DNA of 64,000 bases from Panonychus citri. Lineage: Eukaryota; Arthropoda; Arachnida; Trombidiformes; Tetranychidae. Location: positions 434,001 to 498,000 of the forward strand of contig NW_026515500.1 of the NCBI RefSeq assembly GCF_014898815.1, written 5' to 3'. Shown here one piece after another: positions 11,701 through 26,700 of this stretch (positions are counted from its first letter, which is position 1; every line of letters starts with the position of its first letter). Below the pieces are notes generated by a model that was not told where the DNA came from, made no database searches, and saw only the letters and a program-made list of their open reading frames with translations. The translations under genes were made by a program, and so were the position numbers.

Positions 11701-14700
11701 AAGATAATCAACAACAATCAAAACCTTAAAAAGAGTCAACAACGAGAATGGTGAAAATTAAGCTTATATATTATGTTACAATTGATGATAATCTTCATTA
11801 GAGTAGATTTAAATTGTAACAACTAATCCTGTTAGTTAATTACAAATCTAATTGAATTAGAAACAAGTCTGAAAATGTCTCCCAATTAGGATAAGAAACA
11901 AATTTAACAAATTACATTACGTTAAATCAACACTCAATTCATTTAAATAGCAATTCGATTATCATTTAATATGAATTGTTCTAATTCCAAAAATAACTTG
12001 AAGATTCCATTCAATTAACGATAATATTCATGTTTAATTTACTAATTACATGTTTTATTAATTAGCTTGTATCATTATATCAAAATGACAACATAAATTG
12101 TACAGAATTAACTTCATCTTTCCTCAACAATTTACAAAAAAAACACTCACATCAAGTTAAAGGTTAGTAATTAACTTGTCATTTAAATTATGATTATAAG
12201 TTTCATGTTATCATTAATCTTGAAACCAAGTGATTAACTCGGATATTGAATTATTTCATGATTAGAATCCCTGAAAATAATTGTATCTCTTTACTTTATC
12301 ATTTAGTTTGGGGAAATGAATCAACCGGAAGATGTTCAATAATCTCATCATGATGGAATCAATTTCCGAGGTAAGAAAAACTCTGATAATAATTAATTTC
12401 ATTCAGTTTTCCAACTAATTATCTCATTAACAATTTAACCTAAATATCACTAATTACACTGACTTTCGATTAATTGACAAAATATTAATAATTTTACATT
12501 TCTCTTTTTTATTCAATCATTTGAATTGATAATTTTCTGTCAACAGTTTTGTCTTCATTCTAACTATATGATAATTGAAATGAATTGAAGAAAATCGATA
12601 ATATTTCATATTATCATCATGTTTCTTTACAATTTATCTTCTCCTTGACTTATTTCAACAACATGAAATTATGATGATCATCATGTTATGAGTAATGATC
12701 ATACGTATGTGCAAATTTCTTTTCACTCTTGATGATATGATGAAAGTCAATAAACAGAATGAAAAAGTTCATGATGTTCATGAAGGTAACTGATTTTCAA
12801 AGTAACTTTTATATATTTTTTTCTTAGAACTTTATCTTCCTCCATTGTACAGACTATTACATGATGTTCATTATCATCTCAACTGAATTTCATTTCTCAT
12901 GTTTCAATGGAAAAAATATTGTTGACAAAGCATCTTGACTAAGAAAAGAGAGAAAAGTTCTTACGATAATAGAGTAACATATCAATTCGATCTCACTGAA
13001 GTTCAGTACATTCTGAACAGAGAGTAAAAACATTCTCTCTTTTTTTTCCCATTCTAACCTAATCTTTTCCTTCTCTCTAATGTTCTAGTTTTATAATGGA
13101 AATTCAGAGATTGGTTCTCATCCATAATAATTCTGGTATCGGTGCTCATGAAGATTCATAACTTATACGTTTCTTTTTCATGTAATGATTCCGACTTTAA
13201 CTTAGGAACAAGATGATTCTCACTCATTCTTATCCCAATGCTCATCAAAATCTTCCTGTTCTATTGCATGATTTATCTAATAATCTAAAATTCCCTTCCT
13301 TGTTTACCCTGAATACTAACATGCTCATTATTTACCTTGAAATTTCATGAAATTCGGAGGCTATTTCTTGATGTTGATCATTATAATTGTGATCAAATGT
13401 TGAATTTCAACAAAAAATTTAACTCTGAATCCTTTGTTTGCTCAGTTGAAAAGCTCATATTCTGAACTTCCCCCTGAAAAAAAAGTACATCAACTGAAGA
13501 GCAAGAAAATCTCATGAGAGATGACAATTTAATCATATGAAAATTAAGTTGAAATGATTGTTATCATTAAATGTCAATGGATTCAATTGTTTGTAAAGGA
13601 AAAAGTTTCTCAAATATTCCCAATGATTTACTCATGAAAATGATGATAATGTTGATGAGCCAAAAGTAATCAATTTGCTTATTCATATTAACATGATATA
13701 AATAATAGTCTATATTATGATAAGTCAAATATCTTGAAATAACTCAGGGGATTCAATATTTATCTCTTCAACAGGATTATAAGGATTTCATGATAAACTT
13801 TCACGATTCCAAGTCAATATATTTTTTCCGCCATCGATTCAGTCATCATCATGGTCATCGCACAAATAAATGTTGATCTGACCCAAGAAAATGAATTCCA
13901 TTGGATTGAAACTTTTCAAACAAAGAAAAGAAGAAAAAACTCTTCAGACTTTGTATCTAATATTATCTTCACCTGTCATCATCATGATGATCATGAACTT
14001 CTCTCTCTCTCTCTCCCTCTCTCCTCTGTCCAGAATTATTTGCTTCCAGATCACAGATTTATCTTGTAATATTCAGTCTCATGTTAACATGTAATGAAAA
14101 AACAAAATTCTATAACCTTGCAAATCTTATTACCTTAACATTTTAATCTTCCCCATGAATTCATGATAATGTTCATTGACATTTCAATTACATGTGACTG
14201 AGGAAAAGTTCATATCATGAATACGATGGTGGAAATGTTCAACTTTCTTTATTATTTTTCCAATAGAACAAAAAAATATTCTCATTCCTAATCTAATCTG
14301 TAATTCCCTGATATTCATGGTAATTTATTATTTATATATTATCATCATGTTCAATTTTATGATACTTTCAATTGTAAAAGTTGATTGTGATTAAATTTTT
14401 GATTAACCTTAGAAAAGGTAAAAATATGAATTTCCAATTGAATTATGCTGACAGATTAACATGGTAATCATAACATGATTTAATCTTTTTCCATCAAATT
14501 TGATTGTTCAACAATAAAATCAAACTTGATTCATTTAGTTAATTCTTGTAACCATTAAATGTATTTTGATTGACTGTTTAACTTTGATTACTGAGTTTTT
14601 TGCATCTCTTGTCTAATGAACAATTAGCTTAATCATTTCAATTGTTTACTTTCACTTGGACAGCTTAACTAACAGTAATCATTTTGTATGTAACTCTCAA

Positions 14701-17700
14701 TGAATTACAAGTCAATTGACAATTTAATCAACTGTTAACAAACAATCAACCAACAGTTAAAACCTTGAACAAGTGAAAACTTGAATATACAACAAAAAAT
14801 AATCTTTCATGATGATATTTTTTTTCCGCCATAAAGGTTTGAATTATATTCTTGTTTACCAACCAATTGAATTTCAATAGAGATGTTATCACTTTGATGT
14901 CCATGAGGATGAAATTTCATCAAGATCAACTGAGAATCAGGGAAGGAAACATTTACATGATGATCGAGTGAAAAGTAAATATTGAACCTTTCAAACTGGT
15001 TCAGGTTTATCGGTGAGCGATTCTCATGAAGATGATGAATATTTATTTCCAATTCTTGAACAATTATTGGTTAAACTGATTGGTTGACCTTTTCACCTTA
15101 TAAATTGACGATTAGTCAGCATAAGAGAATTAATATCGAATACAGAATTTTCTTTTTTTTTCGCCTTCGGAAATCAATTCTATCGAAAAGTGAATCATCG
15201 CTTGTTGTATTTGTATCTTTATTGTTACAGAATTTATTGAATTTTGTTATAATATTTTATCCTCGGTTACCAATTGAAACATTTCAAACTCTGGAAACTC
15301 TAATATAATGTTATCAACATTGAAATGATCAAATTCTACTTATCACCAAGTTCCAACTCTGAATAGTTGCATCTTCAATCCCATGAGCTTAAAGGTAACA
15401 ATTGTTTTCAGGTGAAATATCAGATTCTTTTTCCATGTTTACCTTTCTTTATTTGTAATCTATTTTCACCTACACTGATTCACACCAATTCACCTCGAGA
15501 TAAAAGTAAGTCACTGATTCTGAATCTTCTTTATGAACAGAATCATACATCTTTTATTGTTATCATAATACTAATGTATCCTTTTAAATCTCTATTCATT
15601 CAGATCAGAACTTTATCAATCATCATGATTTGAATGATAAATTTTATTCTTTGCTCTTTTTTTCAATATCCCGATAGCATTGCATCAGTTTCAGAGTTAC
15701 ATTCTATTGGGACGAGAAAAGCTCTCTTCAAAGTACTCGAGTTGGATTCTGTCATGCGAGAATTGAGAGATAATCCCTTGGAAAATTTATTCCAATGAAC
15801 AATAACTTTTGAGATAAACAAAGGGAAAACGATTCTTACATGATAGAGTTCAGTTTGAAACTGAATTTTCTCTCAATAACATTGAGAATTGGGCAACAGT
15901 TCACTTGAGTTCAAAGGTTATGCTCAACTCATCGGTCTGTGAAACGGAATTCTAGACATGATAGTTTAATTAAATTCACCTGAAAACCTTTAACGATTCA
16001 ATTGTTAGTTTCTGTGATTCAGTTTGAATTTCATGGTAAATTTCATCATTATAATAGAAGATGAAAAGATGAGGATAAATGAGTATCATGAATGTGATTC
16101 CCACCTTTTACTTCCTGTCCCCTTTTGTGATATAATTTTTTCAATTGTAACAATTGAATTTCAAGAATTCTGAGACTTATCAGCATTCTCATGATAAATC
16201 TGAATTCTTTATGTAACATGTAAACGGATATAAGAAAAATTCATTTGCAATACAAATGAATTTACAACTTGAATTCCTATTTAAATTCCGATTCTAACAT
16301 TTTCTTAGCAACATTTCCGTCTCAAAATAAAGAATTCAGGTGAAAACTAAGACTTTATCATGTAAAACTTTCTAATCAGAGAAATACTTGAGTAATTCAA
16401 TTTAATTTCCAACTGAAAATTCAACAACAATAAGATTCAGATCAATTGTGAAATCGCAATGATATTGTTCATGATATTAAGATTGTGATTCTAATAAGCA
16501 TTTCAATCAGCTGATGCTGGTCATGAAACTCATGATACCCATTGCATGAGTAACGGTGGCGATTAAATATTGATATAAATTATGTCACGTTCAAAATAAT
16601 TGACAATAATTAAATTAACACGATGATTAGTTTAAGTGGTTTTATTAATCAAATGATTTGAAAGTTAATCAGGTGAATGTGAACCTTAGAATGACTGAAA
16701 GGATATTCTGATTACAATTCTAAATTCTCAGTTAATCTTTTCTTCTTGTTCTCATGGTTTCAAGTTTCTCCATGCATCAGCATAATTTCAAATTAAATTT
16801 CGTGGTACATTTTCAATGGATTTGAAAAGTTCTGGTTTTACTCTGATTCAGTTAGGTGGTAAGAATTGACTTCTAATCAAATATTGATATTGATTGGAAT
16901 ATCTATTTATCTTTGTGGCTTAAGTGTCTATATGAAATTGAATATGTTTTTATCATGTGGAAATTTGTTGAGATAAAAGTTCTGAGACGTGGGTGGAAAT
17001 GAATTGATGAAGATTGTTAAGAAACTTTATCAAGAAACTTATCGACGGAATTTTTTTGTCGAACGTTTCAGAACTTTTCTCTCTCTCTCTCTCTCGAACT
17101 TCTCATGTTCCTAATGTCAACAGGGCATTTTTATCGGATAAAGTTTGAGAGAAAGAAAAATTAGTCATCATGAAGATGATGAGTCTCATGAATCACTCGA
17201 GTGTATGAGCTTCAGAGATGTTCATAGATTGAATAGAATCCACATGAAGAGAAAACTCTTGATAACTGAAGATGATGATGATGCATGAATAATCTCAAAA
17301 GATGATCACCATAAACCTATTGAACTAAATTCGCATTTTTCTTGGAATGATAACAAAAAAAAGTTCCAATTCACATTTACATTAAATTGAATCGATAATG
17401 AGAAAGGAAAACGTCGAGTTCATTACTATTATATTCATCAGGTTCCAATGGCGATAAACTGTAATGAAATTTCTCGATTTTGGGACAAGATCGATGACTG
17501 ATCACCGAAAAAGAATCTATCAAAATGTTATAATATGTTCACATAATCGAGATTCAATCAAGTAGAAAAAGATTAATCGTTCTAATATTAAAAGTTAAAC
17601 TCGGTGATTAATCAATGGAATGAATTTTAAAATCGTGATTATTGGACATTTGCATAGAAAATACTCCAAGGAAATACTCACGATTCCTCGATAAGTTCAT

Positions 17701-20700
17701 TCATCGAGAATGTATTAATAGAAAGTTCAACGCATTTATCATTCGTTATTAAGTTTCAAGATTGTCTCTCGAAAATCATGTTGATCTAATCTCATTTGAG
17801 AGATAATTCCATATTGTAATCGACGAGATAATCTAATAACTTTCATCCAATAAATTTCATGTAACTTTTCATGTTCTTATCATGAGTTGGTTGAGAGAAA
17901 ACATCAAATTAAAAGTTTCTTCATATTGATTAATGATCAGTTGTAAGAATCTCATTGATTAATAATAAGCCAATAGATGTAAATATTAACCATTTGATTA
18001 CATTAAGCATAATCAAGATGATCAAAGAATTTGCTGAAAAAAAGTTTTCTGGATTAATATTTGTATTAGATAATTAATGCTACCATGATGATGGATGATT
18101 TTTGCATCAATCAACAATTTGGTTTAATGATTTAAGTTAATTGCTAACAAAAATCTTCCAATTTGAATTGGTAACGTTCGTCTAAATTACAATTCAAGTG
18201 GAACTGTTTTTTTGTATTTATATTATCAGGGAGACCAGTTAATTCATTGGGAGTAGGAAAAGTTTACAGGGGGTTTCATGATGATGATGAGACTGATTTG
18301 AGATCATTTATCATTGGAGATCCACACCCAATAAATAACAAATAACACTCACTGATGATCATGATAAGATAGTTTGAATAATATTCTTGATGTTGATTGT
18401 AATTCATTCAAGTGTTGATGATATTATTTCCTGATTTGCATAACTAAACCAGCATTACATTGGGTTGGTCATCATTCTGAATTCATTATTCCACTAATTC
18501 AATGGTCAATATGACATGTAAATGGAAAAGTTTTTGTTTTCCTCTCATTTTCACTCAATTTCCATGCAGAATTTGTATTCAACCTCTGTAACCAGAATTT
18601 TCTCAAACTTTTCTCACAACTTTATCATTTGTTTTTTTCTCCTCTCAATTCTTGAAGAAAATGTCCTTGTTGATAATCAACTGATAGAATAAAATAATAA
18701 TAGATTATGATAATAACTACTAATGTAATTAACTTATTTTCCATCAGAGTTTAAGGATGAACAGGTTGATGAATGAAGTTCAGTGAATGTGTTACTAAAA
18801 GATTAATGAATCAAATCCCATGTAAATCAGAGGAAAAACAGATGAAGATTAACTGGAACTTTTTTCTTGCTGCTTATCCAAACGAATCTAAATAAACCTA
18901 CTGGACAGAAAAGGTTTAAATGATATCGAGTTCACTTATCACGGATGATGAACTTTACTCAGCACTTAATCTCATGATATATTAGTTGATTCATTAAGAA
19001 TTCGTATGCATAAATTGGTTACATTGTCACCATCAGTTCCTGGGAAATTACTGATAACTTTTACAGTTCATTTTAGTTTTGTCAATTTCTTTTCGCTTGA
19101 TTATTCATGAGCTATTTTCAATTGTTGAACAGAAAATTTCAATATTCCAAATGAGTAAATTATTCTTACAGGGAGTGAGAAAATAATAATAATCTCTTTT
19201 TTATTCAATATTAAACTGACCAATCGAGATGAACTATTATGTAAATTGAGATACACGAAAATGATGATTACCTTAACAATTGACCTCAATAAACTCGTTA
19301 TAAGGGATTGGGTCAATTTTTACATGAATTTCCCTGAAATTGAATGGAGAAAATGAAATTTATGTTAACTTTAGATTATATTAATAGACCTTGTATTCCC
19401 TTGAGCTGAATAGTTTCTTGAATTACCATAAGAGTTTAAATTGGAGGGAAAGAACTTGATGTTTCGAGTGTTGAAAATTACATGTAATGATTTATTGGGA
19501 TGAGGTCACTTTTGGAATATATATTAGAATTTTTCTATTAAATTTTCAGTAACAATTTTTATGTTGTGAGAATTGTAGCTCTCTGAATACCCTTTGTGGG
19601 CTGTTGAACAAAATAATTACAATTTACGTGAATTTTCAATGTTAGAAGTGGGATAAGGTGGAAATTTATTCATTCACCCTGAATATTCATGAATACTTAG
19701 ATTCTTGAAAAGCTGTTAGTGAATAAGTGGTTGAGATAATTATGATGATACAAATAAACAACAAACAGGATAACATACCCTGAGAATTATGAATTACATT
19801 GATTCAATTTTGAATAATGATAATGATGAAATTGAAGATCAGATAATAACATGATAAGATGTAATCAAGAATCTTGGTTAACTCATTATCAACATTTTCC
19901 CATGAAAGTAATTAAAATTGAACCATGAATAAATTGAATAGCATGGTAACAATTTAGATATAAACAATTGGTTATCTAATATTTTGTTTTTCTTGTGAAA
20001 AGCTGAAACTCATGAAGAACCATGAGTAGTATGAAAACCTCCGCTTCTGAGCCAGAAGCGGAAACGGAAATGGGGGTGGGGATCAGAGAACGTTCTAGAA
20101 CATTCTAGAAAGTTCAATGAACTGTCTGGGATGACGTCAATAGTGTCCTTGAAACCATCATTCGATGTTAGGACTAATGAACTGAGTAGAATGACGTAAT
20201 AAAAGATGATGCAATAAAAATAGGTATAAAAAGCACTAGTCTTTGTTAGTTAACTATTAGTATCAAAATGTGGACAGATCAAGTTGTGTTTAATTATGGT
20301 GCAAGTGGTCTAAAAGCCAATCTAATAATTGATATTGTTAAAAATGAAAATTTGACAGTAAAGATAACTGAATGGGCGCATAGTGCACCAGCAGGATATG
20401 ATGAAATCGATGGACCAAATTGGACTGTTGTGGTCTCTTTCGTTACATTCAAACGTTTAAAAGCTCTTGTTGACCAAATAGATTATGACAATCTCCCGAA
20501 TAAATTGACATTTGGCCATGTTAAAGCGGATTTGGAGTTGATGAAGCTACTGAAGAGCAAAGAATTCTCAGAGAAATATGAATCTTTCTTGGTCAAAAAT
20601 GATTTAATATAAGAATAAAGTTATTAAAAAATGTATAAATACTTGTAACAATTTATTTAATCGGTCAATCATGAGTGATCTAGTCTACGTTGCTGCTTTT

Positions 20701-23700
20701 CCTCGCTCTAACCATTCTCATAATCTTTAGGTATTATTTCATCATCTCTTTTGTTCAAAATGAAAATAGCTAATCTCGTGTCATTATGGGACTATGGTCA
20801 AAAAATTCCTCTCAACAATCGAATGAAAAAATTCAATGCAGATGTAATAAAAAATGGTCTACAGACTCTTCTAACATTTGAATCAGGAAAAATTATTGCC
20901 ACAGGATGTAAAACAATAAAACAAGCTCGTGTTCATGTTCAATCTGTTTATCCAGGAGCCAAATTTATTCGTATTGTTAACATCACAGCATCTGCTTTTC
21001 TTAGAAGTAAACCCAATATTGAAAATCTACCTGGAGTGAGTTATGAACCTGAAATTTTTCCTGCATATATTTGGAGAAAAGATAAATTATGCGTTGTTTA
21101 TTACTCAACCGGAAAGTTAATCGTTACTGGAGCTAAGTCTTACAAAGGGTTGCAAGAGATGTTCAATGAGTTCAAAACTCTGGTAGGTATAAAAAGGGAA
21201 GTGAAACGAGGTGAAAATTCATTATAAATCAAGCGTTCAACATGTCAACATTAAACTGGTTATCGTTAAATCCTATTAAAATCAACAAGTACAATTTAAC
21301 TATTTCATGGGGTGAACTCAGAAATGGTGAGATTAGATGTGCAAGAGTAGATCTACGTGAGTTCATCGAAGACAAACCTACATTGGCTGGTGTTAATCTA
21401 ACTAGACGTGAACTCAGTGGACTTGGTGATTTCTGTAATTCGAAGATAGACGAAATTGGAGCCACGGAAACAATAGAAGAACTAACAATCGAAAACAATG
21501 ACAATGGAATTACTCTATCTAAAAGAAATCGGAGACTTTGTATAGATAAAGTTGTTGTTCCAACAGTAAATGCTCTAATCCCTGGTGTTGTTTACTTAAT
21601 GGAAATGTTATCACCTGTAATCTACTCGTCAAGGACTCTAAAGGCTCATTATTTTTGCAGACGTTTTATCTTAGCAACATTGATAAAGGAAACCGGTCGT
21701 ATTGATCAACCTTGGAAAGAAGAAGAAATGATTATCAACGGAAAACTAACGAAAGAAAGCTCTAATCAACTCATAACTAATTCTGATCAAATATGGCAAG
21801 ACTATGCAAGTAATTACATCAACACGATGGCCACGTGAACACATCCCAAGGTTATCTTTATGAAAAAACTCAACGGTGACTTCTTGAAGGGATTGGTTGA
21901 TGCTCATACTGAGAATCCCGCCCTCTTGCGGTCTTTACTGTATATGAACCAAATGTTTAGTATAAATAAAGAGAGTCAATGTTAGTTGACATCAGTTCAT
22001 TAAATCATCATGGAATATATTTGTTGTTACTTTGATGCTCAAGGTTTCTATTACAATGATAAGTTCTATCCTCGTGAGTTTGCTATCCATAACAAGACGG
22101 GTACTAGTGTTTTCAGCGTTGATCATGGTATCAAGTACCAAGACCTATCTTGGTATGAAAAACGATCAGCCTCCCACTGCATGCGAAACCTTCACGGTTT
22201 GCCGTTCGATGCCAAGCGAGGAATAAGCCTCACCGCTATGAAGACTCTTCTGATTACATTTTACGAGGCTAATGTTAACCCTGATCAATATCTAGTAGCC
22301 TGTAAGTCGAAAGAATCAGAGTCTATCCTTAGCCTTTGGTATTCCTAGAATCAATCTTGAAAGACTTGGTGGTACTGGAATTCATTGAAATCAGTTCTAC
22401 CCTTGTTCTCCATAATGGCCCAGGTAAGTGTAGTTTAAATGCCGTTATGGGAATGAGCAAGTGGGTCGAAAAGGTAAAAACCTGATTTAATTGACTTTAA
22501 AAGAAAGATTGTTCACCGAGAAAAGAAGACAAAGATCGTAAAGATGGATGGCCAGACAGTTATGGAACACTTGTCTAATTTTGAAAAATTGAAATGAAAA
22601 ATAACAAATAAACATGATTCATTATAAAATCTATTTGCGTCACCTTTTACTATGTTAGTTGCCGGTCCAACGGGTTGTGGAAAACTGAATTTGTTAAACA
22701 ATTGATTGACAATTCAAAGATAATTAGTAAACCTATTCCAGAAAGATGTGTATATTTCTATGGTGAATATCAAGACAAGTTCAATGAATTTCAAAATGTT
22801 GAATTTATTCGCGGTTTACGGAAGACACGATAAACTCATTAGGTAAAAACCAACATGGATAATCATCGATGATTTAATGCATGAGTCAGCCAGTTCAAAA
22901 CTAATCTCAGAATTGTTTACAAAAGGAAGTCATCACCGAAATTTATCAATAATTTTAATTGTACAAAATTTTTTCATTCGCGGAAGTGAGAGTAGAAATA
23001 TCTCACTTAACTCACAATATATAACCTTATTCAAAAATCCACGTGATCAATCAATAGCAACAATTGTTGCTCGACAAATGTTCCCTCGTAAAATAGCCAA
23101 GTTCCAAAAGATCTATGAAGATGCTACGTCACTCCCTTACTCTTACCTTTTTATTGACTTAAAACCTGCAACACCAAATGAAGTTCGACTTCTATCAAAT
23201 ATTTTCACTATACCAATAATAGCTTATCAACTATGATTATATAAGATTAACTAAACTAGATAAATTAAGAAAATGTCAGTCAAAAGAGCGATAAAAGTTT
23301 TACCTACTCTACGTCAGTTGGCAAAGACAAAGCAAAAGTTAAAAAGAAAGAAAATACTGGCTAAATGTCCTTGTCAGGTTTATACGGTTTTAGGTGACAT
23401 CTCAAAAAACATTCTTAAAGGAAAGATAAAAGTTCCACCTAAAAGTCTAAGTAAACTCAAATTGTATAAGACTCAAATGAGATCATTGGCACGAAATAAA
23501 AGCAAAGCTAGTATGCAAAGGATTTTGAATCAAAAAGGTGGCGCTCTTCTTCCATTACTACTCAAACCAGCCTTATCTCTTTTAGCATCTTTAGTAGCCA
23601 GTAAAATAGCCAAATGAACACAGTGACCCGTATGTTGCTAGTTCCGGAGGATCGTTTCAAGGACCCAACTAATGTTCTGTTGAAATCATCTATCCCAAAT

Positions 23701-26700
23701 GACAGAAAAGTGAGATTAATTAATAATCTTAAAATTCGTGACCTTGACAAAAAAGAAGATAAACGTAATCTATCAACTATTTTGAATTCAAATCTATCAG
23801 CTAATCAAAAACAGGTTCTGATTGAAGGATTAATCGGAAAAGCAACAATGAAAGTTGATACAGGTGTTCAAGGTGAACAAGAATTACCAGTCATTCCAGA
23901 CGAGTCAACACTAGCTTTTCAGACCCCTAAATCTGATCTATCACCATCAGATAATGATACAACAATGTTAAATTTAGATGCATGGACAATGAGTGATAAA
24001 ACACCATCTGTTGAAACACAAAGTCTACCTACAACTCTTTTCGATTTACCATCAACAAGTAACACAACGAAACCCTCGAGAGCTAAAAGTGGTTTATCTC
24101 TAAATATTAGGAATAGCTCAAACGATCTTGAATTAGCAATAAGGAATATACCAAGTTTAGTCTCATCAACAAATAAAATAATAAGGGACGATGGAAAAGT
24201 GTTTGAAAGAAGTAATCTGTCTGATATTGTTAAGTATCTATTGAGTGAGACAGGTGGCGCTAGAAAACCTGATGGTGCCGGTTATGTTGTTGAGGTTATA
24301 AGAACTGAAAAGCCTGAGCTGCTAAAGCTAATTAAAAATCCATTAGTATCCAAGAGAAAAGAGTCACAAACATGGGATCAGCTACAGAAAGCATCAGAGA
24401 AGGTTACATATCGCCGGAGAGCTCGGGAAGTTTCGGAGGAGTCAGACGACTTTTCGAGTTAGTTAAAAATAGAGCTAAATTATCACAAGTTGAACAATGG
24501 TTGAAAAGTCAAGATACTTATGTTTTATTCAAACAAGTACGTAGAAACTTTCCAAGATTACCAATACTTGTAAATAAACCATTCGAACAATGGCAGATTG
24601 ATTTAATGGACATTTCATGGAATCATAAAGACAATGATGGAGTTCGTTATCTTCTTAACATAATCGATTGTTTCAGTCGTTATGTTTGGTGTGTCCCTCT
24701 CAAAACAAAAAACTCTGATGAAGTTGCTAATGCTATGGAATCAATTCTAGTTAAAAAAGCTCCTGAAAAAATCCAGAGTGATCAAGGAAAAGAGTTTCTA
24801 AATTCAAAGTTCAAGGATCTATGTAAAAAGTATAATGTTAATTTCTTCACAACAACAGATGACGCAACAAAGTGTGCAATTGTAGAAAGGTTCAATAGGA
24901 CATTGAGAACAAGATTATATCGTTATCTCTATTACTATAATACAAAAAGATATATTGATGATCTTCAGAAGATTATTAAATCATATAATAACTCATTTCA
25001 TCGAACTATTCAAATGTCTCCTAGCGATGTTAACGATGATAATAAAGTTCAAGTTCTATTGAATATAAGGAAAACACACCCAGAAAATAAAGCCAAACAA
25101 AAGCCGTTTAAAGTTGAAGATCCTGTAAGGATAACCAGGCGTAAAGGAACATTTGAAAAAGGATCAACCAGTAATTTTAAAGAAGAAATTTTTTACGTTA
25201 CTAAAGTTAAAGAAAACGCCCCAAGGGTATATCTATAAATTAAGAGATTATGATGGGAAGCGATCACTTCAATTTTTTATCATTATGAGCTTGCATTAGC
25301 TACTGAGCCTCAGACGTATAAGATAGAAAAAGTTCTTAAAACTAGAATTAATTCAAATACAAAAAAGAAAGAATATTTTGTTAAGTGGTTAGGATATCCA
25401 TCTAAATTCAATTCGTGGGTGCAAGATGTCGAATCAATATGATGAGTATTTCATCGAAGCTGTTTCAAATGCTTCAATGGATCTTTTCCCTGAAAATACG
25501 TTAACCAAGTTTACTAATCGTCTTCAACAAAACATCAACCTTGAAGGTGAATGGTTAGTTGGAATACAAGAAATTTTCTACCCAGTTGACTTATCACCAT
25601 CAAGAAGTGTTATAAGTGGAGTGATTGTGTCAGCATTTGGTGAACATGAATTTCGAGTTACATTGACGGAGACAGATGATATTCAAAAATTTGTTTCAAA
25701 ATTCAATGAAACAATGGAGCGATTATTCAAAAAGAAAAAAGAAGAGATTATTATTGAACCACCAAGAAAAAAACGTTATACTCTTAAACAACTTTCCGAT
25801 CTACCTGATTCAGAATATGAAATTATTGGAAGTGATAAACTGGAGGCCGAATTGAAAGACATCATGTCACAGTTAAAGGATGATGAAGTCGATAAAACAA
25901 TTCCGTTGAAACGTCTGGTTGAACTTAGGATCTCAAGTCTTAAAAGAGATAAAGAATTGGGTAATAAGATCAAGCAAATTGAAATTTTACACAAGTCAAT
26001 AGAAACATTGAATCTTGATATCAAGAACAAAGAAAATTCCATCACTGAATTAACCAAAGCATGGTCAGACAGAGGAATCAAATTGGAATCAGCTAAAGGA
26101 GATGAAGAAAGTCTGAAACTTCGTATTACCGAACTCAACAAAAAATTGGAAAAGGCTGAGAATGATCATCATGAAATGGGTGACAAGTACAATTTACTTG
26201 TTATCAAACATGATTCACTAGAAAAAGGAAAAAATCGAATTTCTAAAGACAAAGAGAGTCTCGATATTGATCTACAAAACTTGAATGCTGAAATCGGAAC
26301 AAAAGAAAGTGAAATCGAGGTGTTGAAACAAAAGTTGAGTACAAGTGAAAACGATCAACGTTTAAATGATGCTGAAAATGAGAAAGTCAAATGTATCAAA
26401 AAGTATGAAGAAATAGTTAATGAGAAAGATAAAGTTGATTTAGTTTTGAAACAAAAGGTAACAGAGATTGATGAATGTCAAAAACAAATAACAAAACTAC
26501 AGGAATTAATAAATGAAAATAAAAAACTTCAAGATGAAATAAAAATAGGGAAAGCTGAAATTGCTATCGTACAGAAAGAAAAAACTGATTTGAAAGCTAA
26601 AGTCAGCGAACTTGATGAAAAACTAAAAAAAGAAGAAAAAGATCACGAAGAGATGATTGCAAAGTATAATCATTTGATTTCTGACTACAAGTCTTTAGAA

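Noticed and set aside
13851..15633. Several ORFs of 67-88 residues in the GPCR intron
   Set aside because: No recognisable motif, biased composition and no consistent splice partners; expected by chance.
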